64,000 bases of DNA, from positions 41,532,663 to 41,596,662 of the forward strand of contig OX393561.1 of the NCBI GenBank assembly GCA_947652115.1, in the 5' to 3' direction. Numbering within the stretch: position 1 is the first letter of the stretch; every line of letters begins with the position of its first letter. The notes under the pieces are model-generated. The model was not told the DNA's origin. It searched no databases and saw only the letters and a list, made by a program, of their open reading frames with translations. Position numbers and translations under genes: made by a program. Origin of the DNA: Blastomussa wellsi. Its lineage: Eukaryota > Cnidaria > Anthozoa > Scleractinia > Plerogyridae. This document shows, one piece after another, positions 58,276 to 64,000 of the stretch.

Positions 58276-60620
58276 GTATAATAAGATAATTTGGTTTTAT
58301 CAACTGGGTTGATAATGTCAATTGGCCACCGTAAAGAGATTCGAAAGCTGACGTTTCGAGCGTTAGCCCTTCGTCGGAGCGAATCGAGGAATTGTGGGTC
58401 GTGTGTGGTTTATATACAGATAGATGGAGCTACGCAATTGGTTGGTGCCTGGTAACGTGAAAAACAACAGAATAAATTAGTTGAATGAAAAGCGTAATCA
58501 AATCGTACTCCCGCTACGCGGTCGTCCGATTTTGTTAATCACTCGTATGATTACAGACCGAATTGGACTCCACTCAGTCCTATTACCATTACATATCATC
58601 TTCAGACAACAACTGCATGCAAAGAGGTCGGATATTGAAAGGTCTTTGTCACTTTTCTGCGCATGTGTGACGATTTGATTTCTGTTCCAATCAGAGTTAA
58701 TTTATGCGATCAATATCCTCTTCTTTCGACCTCGCGAGGCTTCCAAAAGTTATAAGAATTGAGGTAATGTATAATTTGGTCATTTTTGGAAGTTTTAAAC
58801 GGAAAACATTACTTGTATTTTCTTATCAACATCACAGGAAATATGATGTTCCGAAGGGTGAAACACAAAGCCGGCGGTTTGGGACGAAAGCTAAAACAAA
58901 GGGATGAAGCAAGACAAATAGGTGTTCGTGTGCACGTGAAAACTCCAAACAATCGCAGAAGGCCACGGTGGTTCGTAGCAGCGTGCAGTGCGCAACCTTG
59001 CCAAATTTCTATTGGTTAAAACACTTTCTGTGCGAATTAAGGCTCTGCATGCGCATTATCGTGACAATGGCTCCAGTAGAGGTAGTAATTCGCATAATTT
59101 ACACGTGTAAAGACAAATTGGCAGCAAAGAAATATTTCTAATATTTATTTCATTTTTCCGCAGACGACCCCGCTCGCGAGGGTATGTTGTCGACTGAAGA
59201 TTACTGGGCAATTATTTTGTCCGTGACTATAAGCTTTATCATCGCGGTCTCCCTAGCATTTTTCTTGTGGCGTGGAAACCGGAGAATCAGGAAAGCCCGT
59301 GAAGAGACGAAAGCACAGAGATCAAGGAACAATCACGAGGGGGCTCAGGTACGTACTTATAAAGAGGTCCATGTTTGTGTACCCAATAATTTATTTTAGA
59401 ACCCTAGTAAGCGGAGGTGGACAACTTTCTCGTAAAAAGAACAGTATGGGATATTAATTTAATTCTGGTATGAGCCCTAGTCAATACATTCTCGTCCCCA
59501 TAGCCCTTTTCGTTTCTCTTAGCCGGCAGGGTCTTGGCACGAAAAACGAAAACCGAAAAAAAAGTCTAATTTTTTATTGGCTGATGAGAACAAAGAAATA
59601 TTAAACGGAAGTCAAAATGTTCGCCGGCCGCCATATCGCAACACTCAAAACCGTAGAAACATCAATGCTATATACATGAAGTCCGGAAGTCCTAGAATCT
59701 CGGACTGGAAATCGTATGTCTCCAGAGCCCTTCGGTTGTCGTGCCAAGGCCCTGCCGGCTAAGAGAAACGAAAAGGGCTATGGGGACGAGAATGTAGTCA
59801 ATACTGAGACATTCTAGCCCCCAGAGCCGCTTGTCCCTCTTAGCCGGCAGGGCCTGTGCACGAGGAACAAGTGGTTCTGGGGTCACATGATTTGATTGGC
59901 TGAAATCTAACAAAGGGAGTCCAATTACATCTAACGTTTTAAACGTGCTAACGACAAAGGGATTTTAAAACGGCTGTTTGTGATTGGACTCCCTTTGTTA
60001 GATTTCAGCCAATCAAATCACAATGTCACAGTAATTAAAGTGAGGTTTTACTTGAGCTTGGTAAATGAGATGTAATGTTGATGCTGGGATCAGGTGCCTC
60101 ACTCGCTTTAGGGCGCTTATACCAGAGGTGATCTTTTCCGTTAATTTTTCGATGTGATTGTTGTACAAAACCAGAGGACAAACCATTTGGCACTGAAGAC
60201 TTTTAATCTGCTTAAACTCGTCCAATTGATCAGCATTTGGAAGATCGTTGATATATCATAAGAAGAATAGTGGACCGAGGATGGTTCCTTGAGGGACTCC
60301 GCATGAAGCAGCATCCTAGTACGAACCAGATTTGATATGGTAAAATGAATTAGATGTTCACGACTACATTTCATGTCCGGACCCCTTTTACCTTCTAGGA
60401 AAATCTTGCCGTAGAGGAAGAGGTTGTTGAGATTGGAGTAAACACGAAAGGAACTGAAGATGAGCAAGAGAACACGAAGAGACCGATTGAAAATGGAAAT
60501 AATAACACCTCGCATCTGAAGGAGAAAATTGAAACTCCCTCAGACAACAAGACGGAGGTTGTTATCGAATCTGTTCCTAATGAGAAAAAGGCGCCGAAAG
60601 AGAGTAGCACACAATTTTAA
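55173..60620 (+). CDS. Single-Ig-domain type I membrane protein (4 exons)
   Basis: Exons 55173-55281, 57397-57666, 59164-59348 and 60399-60620 join with consistent phases (1, 1, 0) to give 261 aa. Exon 1 is a signal peptide (MMKNIAPGIFFLFCLVHGLT). Exon 2 is one Ig domain with the two Cys (HFTCTA, KYTCMS), the core Trp (IRWKRE) and the D-x-x-x-Y-x-C turn, plus an NTT glycosylation sequon. Exon 3 has a short stalk and one transmembrane helix (about residues 141-162) followed by an Arg/Lys stop-transfer run. Exon 4 is a Glu/Lys/Asn-rich cytoplasmic tail without Tyr, so it has no ITIM or ITAM. One domain per exon with phase-1 borders is usual for Ig-superfamily genes. I do not recognise an orthologue; adhesion or receptor roles are possible but unproved. 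The second ATG (55176) is an equal start. Confidence 0.82.
55918..56699. repeat. Composite repeat region in Ig gene intron 1
   Basis: GGGGAGGGGGTACTACCTTA and GTGCCGCG at the left are loosely mirrored by CGCGGCACATACCT and CATATATGGGAGGACCCCCC at the right. CCCTATTCAAG recurs inside at 55981, 56015 and 56407. The 346-bp insertion at 56048-56393 interrupts it. Confidence 0.5.
56048..56393 (-). mobile_element. 346-bp Penelope-type non-autonomous insertion
   Basis: It is flanked by the exact 13-bp direct repeat TCGAAAAATGACA (56035-56047 and 56394-56406). Inside are two levels of inverted repeat: AAAGAGATTCGAAAGCT / AGCTTTCGAATCTCTTT around the hammerhead-like module, and an outer pair of about 50 bases (56104-56155 and 56343-56394). 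The first 150 bases match 58230-58378. Assignment to the Penelope-like group rests on the hammerhead-like module and is inference. Confidence 0.65.
57009..57235. mobile_element. 227-bp fold-back MITE with 9-bp target-site duplication
   Basis: Ends CATTCTCGTCCCCATAGCCC and the inverted GGGCTATGGGGACGAGAATG. GGACTGACA is duplicated exactly at 57000-57008 and 57236-57244. Its centre (AGTCCAAGATTCTAGGACTT) is the reverse complement of the centre of the copy at 59487, so the two lie in opposite orientation. Confidence 0.9.
57829..58009. mobile_element. G-rich MITE with CATAGGCGTACGG ends, nested
   Basis: ACATAGGCGTACGGGC at the left is mirrored by GCCCATACGCCTATGT at the right. A G run and a C-rich arm form the interior. 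On both sides lie inverted halves of another repeat (GAAAGAAAGTCTAAACGGGC and GTTTAGACTTTCTTTCGCCC), so this insertion splits an older element. Confidence 0.7.
58198..58227 (+). repeat. TTGA microsatellite
   Basis: About seven TTGA units abut the second Penelope-type copy. Confidence 0.9.
58230..58480 (-). mobile_element. Second Penelope-type copy with hammerhead-like module
   Basis: From AGGGGGTAAGTTTCTAAAGA onward it matches 56048-56200 closely and then continues with GAATCGAGGAATTGTGGGTCG, which the first copy lacks. The right border is not sharp. Confidence 0.6.
58338..58385 (-). ncRNA. Hammerhead-ribozyme-like motif (probably inactive)
   Basis: On the minus strand the order is stem I strand GATTCGCT, core CCGACGA (consensus CUGANGA, so U4 is changed), stem II GGGC-TAAC-GCTC, GAAA, CGTC, then the second stem I strand AGCTTTCGAATC. 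Stem III is only the self-complementary ACGT, which would need a dimer. The U4 change argues against activity of this copy. Confidence 0.5.
58651..58970 (+). repeat. Interspersed repeat, plus orientation (pairs with 24411-24750)
   Basis: The reverse complement of this segment matches the VARP intron repeat described at 24411-24750. Length and order of conserved blocks agree. Confidence 0.75.
59487..59794. mobile_element. 308-bp fold-back MITE with 9-bp target-site duplication
   Basis: Ends CATTCTCGTCCCCATAGCCC and GGGCTATGGGGACGAGAATG. TAGTCAATA is duplicated exactly at 59478-59486 and 59795-59803. Longer centre than the 57009 copy. Confidence 0.9.
59810..60022. mobile_element. Partial copy of the 9-bp-TSD MITE family
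   Basis: The left arm CATTCTAGCCCCCAGAGCCG, the inner arms (GGGAGTCCAATTACATCTAA / GATTGGACTCCCTTTGTTAG) and the centre match the copy at 44115. The right outer arm is missing after CAATCAAATCA. It begins six bases after the duplication of the neighbouring copy. Confidence 0.8.
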
Positions 60621-60836
60621 ATAATCGAGAGCATATCATGGAAAGCATTGTAACTAGCTTTAGCCAGGTTTAGACATGAGCTATTCTCATACAGACTCTT
60701 TGTATATATAACAAAAACAGTCATATAGACCCGTGTACTAGTATAAAGAAGACGTGAAAACAGCAAAGTACCGCGAGCGATAATGCTGCTAGTTGACGTA
60801 GGATCTGCAAGAGATCTAATCAGACAAAAATAACCT

Positions 60837-60956
60837 GTAACGCAAACATCATTGCAAGACTGATACTACGTGAAACAGTTGACTTTACGAGACAATGTTG
60901 TCGCGTAAAGTCAACTGTTTCACGTAGTATCAGCCTTGCAATGATGTTTTTGTTAC
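60837..60956. repeat. 120-nt nearly perfect hairpin
   Basis: The main arms (60845-60889 and 60904-60948) are 45 bases with one mismatch. The terminal part adds GACAA / TTGTC around a TG loop, and the base adds GTAAC / GTTAC. It lies 217 bases after the Ig gene stop codon and could be in its 3' UTR. Confidence 0.9.
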
Positions 60957-61923
60957 TAGTATAGAGGCTGGTTTTAGATCGCTAGCGACAGAGTCGGAGT
61001 CGGAGTCGCAGTCGTAAACGGAGTGGTTAGTACAAACGATCTAGTGTGAAAATCAAACCGTCGGAGTCGTACGCGGAGTTCCGATTCCGCTTATGAGTCG
61101 CAGTGGAAGAATAAACCAATCAAAATGCCTGAGAACTGGCGTTGTGATTAGTTAGTCTTTCTGCTTCTGCTTGCGACGCCGACCATCTAGTTTTCACTAG
61201 ATCGTCACTGCCGGAATCGGAATCGGAAGAAAATGGAAACGTTGTGATTCTTCCGACTCCGATTCCGTCGTGCTTATGACTCCTCTTACTACTCCGATTT
61301 TCGATCAGTTAAACGAGGTGTCCTAGGTCATATGTTCTCTTAATCCTTGCTTTCATAAGTCGGAAAAATTCCAAACGGTCGGTGATGTCACTGTTTCCCG
61401 ACTGTCCCAGATTTTACCGATATATCGGAGACACTCCAGACGTTCTGTTGCAGATTCTCTCAACATTCTGAATTTGGGACTGGCGCCAAGCAATTCAAAA
61501 GAAGCTGGAGGATTGGCAACAAGTTAAATCAATCGGAAACGTTCCCGACAGTGGATATTTCAGTTTTCATATGTCGGGAATGATCGCCGACCATCGCATA
61601 AATTTGGGACGCGTCGGGAAAATAGAAACGCTCCCGATTTTCCCGATTTGTCGCCGACCATCCCTGACGATCGGTGATATTAAAGATTTCCAATTTTCAT
61701 TTTAAAAATCTGGGACGGTCGGGAAACAGTGAAATCCCCGATCGTCTGGGATTTTTCCGACATATGAAAACTAGGCTTTGTTTTCTATGGCTTTCTTTCT
61801 TATCATAACTCCGGGCGGATATAAGCATTTGTTTAATGGAGTTATTCACCTTCACCTCAAAAATAATGCAATCAAAATGAGTTTGTTTTAGCGGAATTCG
61901 GGATTGAGGTTCGGGTATTGGGA

Positions 61924-61925
<2 letters not shown>

Positions 61926-61993
<68 letters not shown>

Positions 61994-62072
61994 GTCAATC
62001 AATCAATCAATCAATCAATCTATCTATCTATCAATCAGTCAATCTATCAATCAATCAATCAATCAATCAATC
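61926..62072 (+). repeat. TCAA microsatellite
   Basis: More than 30 tetranucleotide units, interrupted by TCAG and TCTA variants. A shorter tract of the same unit is at 62211-62242. Confidence 0.95.
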
Positions 62073-62208
62073 CTTTATTGAACGTGATTGGTGCACTAGT
62101 TTACAGGTGCACCACAAAATAATAAAGAGAAAAATAGAAAAAAATAAAAACTTCGTCAGAAGTGATTACATTTTACTATTACTGAGGAGAAGAATCAAAC
62201 CTCCCACT

Positions 62209-62242
<34 letters not shown>

Positions 62243-63967
62243 TAAAACACAAAATCTTATCGTAAAAATGATCTTCCTGGGAGTTGTGTTAAATATTACA
62301 AAAAATAATAAACTCGCCATATCAATAGGAAATACTCTAATTACATTAATTACCTTGAACTTGCGTACAGTAAAAACCGTTATTTACTTTTATTTTCATC
62401 AGTAATGGAAAACCTAAATGTTAAGTGAAAAACAATTGTAAATCGTAAGTTAGCAATCCAGCTTTACTATTTCTTAGTGAAACGCGATTAAATTTGTTTA
62501 ATTTTTTTAATGGAGAATCTAAGCAAAGTACATTTACCTGATACGAGTTTGTTACATCAATGAACTTGAGGTCCTGTTTGTATAAAAGCTAGTTCGTATA
62601 CTCTAATAATCCACCAGAAATAAGGCCGTCAAAGTTTCTTTAATTTTGCTCATTTCTCCACCAGTAAAAATCGATCTCATTTGTTTTACAAGGTAGTGCA
62701 TTTTACGCTTGCAGACTCCTACTGTATATTAAAAGTATAGAAAACATTTAATTTAAGGATAAAATTCGCTTTACTAATTTCCGCGATTTATTTTCTGTCA
62801 TCTTTTTCATGCAGTCAAATCTCCCATCAGCTGATCGCGGACTGAGAGATGATTTCCACTCCGTACTGCGCACTCAGTGTCCGCCATGTTTATTCTGAGT
62901 CTCACGCGAAGGAATGCTTACTTGGTAAAATATAATTATAGGACAAACCTACCTTCAGTCTTAACCATTAATGCCAGACATCCTTGCAAACTGACTAACA
63001 ACGAGTCGGGGTAAAAGAATCTCGACGGTATTCAAAAATAATTATTCCAAAGTGACAATTAATTCAGCTTATCGAGCACTCCTGAACCACCTGCTCCTGA
63101 ACGAAGTCAAACTACTCGTATCCATTTTCGATACCAGTCAAAATCACTGAAAGCTTCCTCATTCCCGGCCAAGCATACTCCGTACATTTGACACCTTTGG
63201 CCTTCCCTCCCGGCCTGTGGGTGGGGAATATCTTCCCTACACATAGGGGGTGGGGAATTTGAACGCGAGCTTCAATTTTGTGTTACATGTCACGGTGATT
63301 GTATGTGGGTCGATAAATCATGGCGGAGTAGGCCGAGATGGCATGTTTAAAGGATTTTAAGGGAAAACATGATTGCGGATTCGTGACGGCGTGGTCAAAA
63401 TGCAAATGGCTACACAAGTTTGACTCTGTATTTGGAGGTATTTTAATATGTTTTGACAACATTCTTTGAATAGAAAAAAACAGTAATCTCTGGGCACATA
63501 AATTTTCTCGTGAACGGGGCACTTATTGAAGTTATTCGCCTGAAAAGGACCTATGCTGGGGCTTCTTGAACTGCTTTTGTTAGCCCGAGGTGGGGAGCAA
63601 TTTGAACACAATTTCCTCAAAATATAAATGCCCGAGGGGGATGTTGAAGCTTTAATTTCACTGAGATATAATTGCGCACTCAAAAACTTCATGTGCGCTT
63701 TTAGCGAAGCGTGTCAACGAATTGAAAACAACAAATTAAAAAAAATCGGAGACTGCGCAGTACGAACTGAAAATCGACTTTTAAGTTCAGAGTGCACGAA
63801 ATGGTGTCACATGTACATCACGCCACTTTACGTTTGAATGCGTTCATTTGAATAGTTTCCATGTCTGTCCATCGTCTGAGCTGTGATATGCATTATGATA
63901 CTTCCTTAAAAAATATCATCTTTTCAACCGGCTGTTGAGTATTACAGTTAATCCTGATTTTCTTTAG

Positions 63968-64000
63968 ATGGGAATGTAACTCTGCAATGTTGTGGCGCAA
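63968..64000 (+). CDS. Probable partial Ig-type exon at window edge
   Basis: After the acceptor TTTTCTTTAG the phase-1 frame reads GNVTLQCCGA, a typical start of an Ig domain (strand B with its Cys). The Ig exon upstream also begins in phase 1. Only 33 bases are present, so this could be chance. Confidence 0.35.

Larger units (their letters stand above)
60621..63967. other. Region 3' of the Ig gene
   Basis: No gene is recognisable. It holds the hairpin at 60837-60956, a GGAGTCGGAGTCG-rich repeat (about 60965-61320), a stretch with recurring TCGGGAA / GGGAC motifs (about 61340-61760) and two TCAA microsatellites. The phrase GACATATGAAAACTAGGCTT near 61759 also occurs near 14926, so it belongs to a dispersed repeat. 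Confidence 0.5.

Noticed and set aside
61918..62265. Frame encoding an NQSI-type repeat peptide
   Set aside because: Direct product of the TCAA microsatellite.
62880..62930. Possible first exon (ATG TTT ATT CTG...) before the edge Ig exon
   Set aside because: The donor GTAAAA would be phase 0, but the Ig frame at 63968 needs phase 1.

Overview
This 64 kb window is animal nuclear DNA: intron-rich genes with GT-AG splice sites, a mitochondrial fatty-acid enzyme, an endosomal ankyrin protein, a cyclin-dependent kinase, and many small fold-back transposons. The protein content and the repeat families suggest an anthozoan cnidarian, probably a stony coral. That identification is inference from pattern recognition; nothing was searched.

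Layout, left to right. (1) 3381-5720 (+): an intronless TRIM71/lin-41-type RING, B-box, filamin and NHL protein. (2) 10596-16596 (-): a complete five-exon mitochondrial malonyl-CoA:ACP transacylase (MCAT). (3) 16766-41610 (+): a complete 34-exon VARP/ANKRD27 gene encoding 1089 aa by my splice model. MCAT and VARP are head to head with 169 bp between start codons, so they very likely share a bidirectional promoter. (4) 45393-47377 (+): CDK10 with a single coding intron and a probable non-coding first exon at 44388-44464. (5) 48257-53424 (-): an L1-like LINE with intact ORF1, intact ORF2 and a 36-base poly(A) tail. (6) 55173-60620 (+): a four-exon gene for a small type I membrane protein with one Ig domain and a charged cytoplasmic tail. 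(7) 63968-64000 (+): a probable first piece of another Ig-type exon cut by the window edge.

The introns and intergenic DNA are packed with mobile elements. The best-supported are a fold-back MITE family with CATTCTCG...CGAGAATG ends and perfect 9-bp target-site duplications (three complete copies, one partial); two Penelope-type fragments with a hammerhead-ribozyme-like module, one of them a 346-bp insertion flanked by a 13-bp direct repeat; tRNA-derived SINE-like copies; and several large inverted repeats. Other unusual items are two GC-AG introns, a cluster of nine GTCACGG motifs upstream of CDK10, a 120-nt nearly perfect hairpin just 3' of the Ig gene, and a 75/76-bp minisatellite after CDK10.

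The host genes do not form an operon or pathway. MCAT (mitochondrial lipoylation and fatty-acid synthesis), VARP (endosomal Rab/retromer/VAMP7 traffic) and CDK10 (cyclin M partner kinase) look like housekeeping genes; TRIM71 is a developmental RNA-binding regulator.
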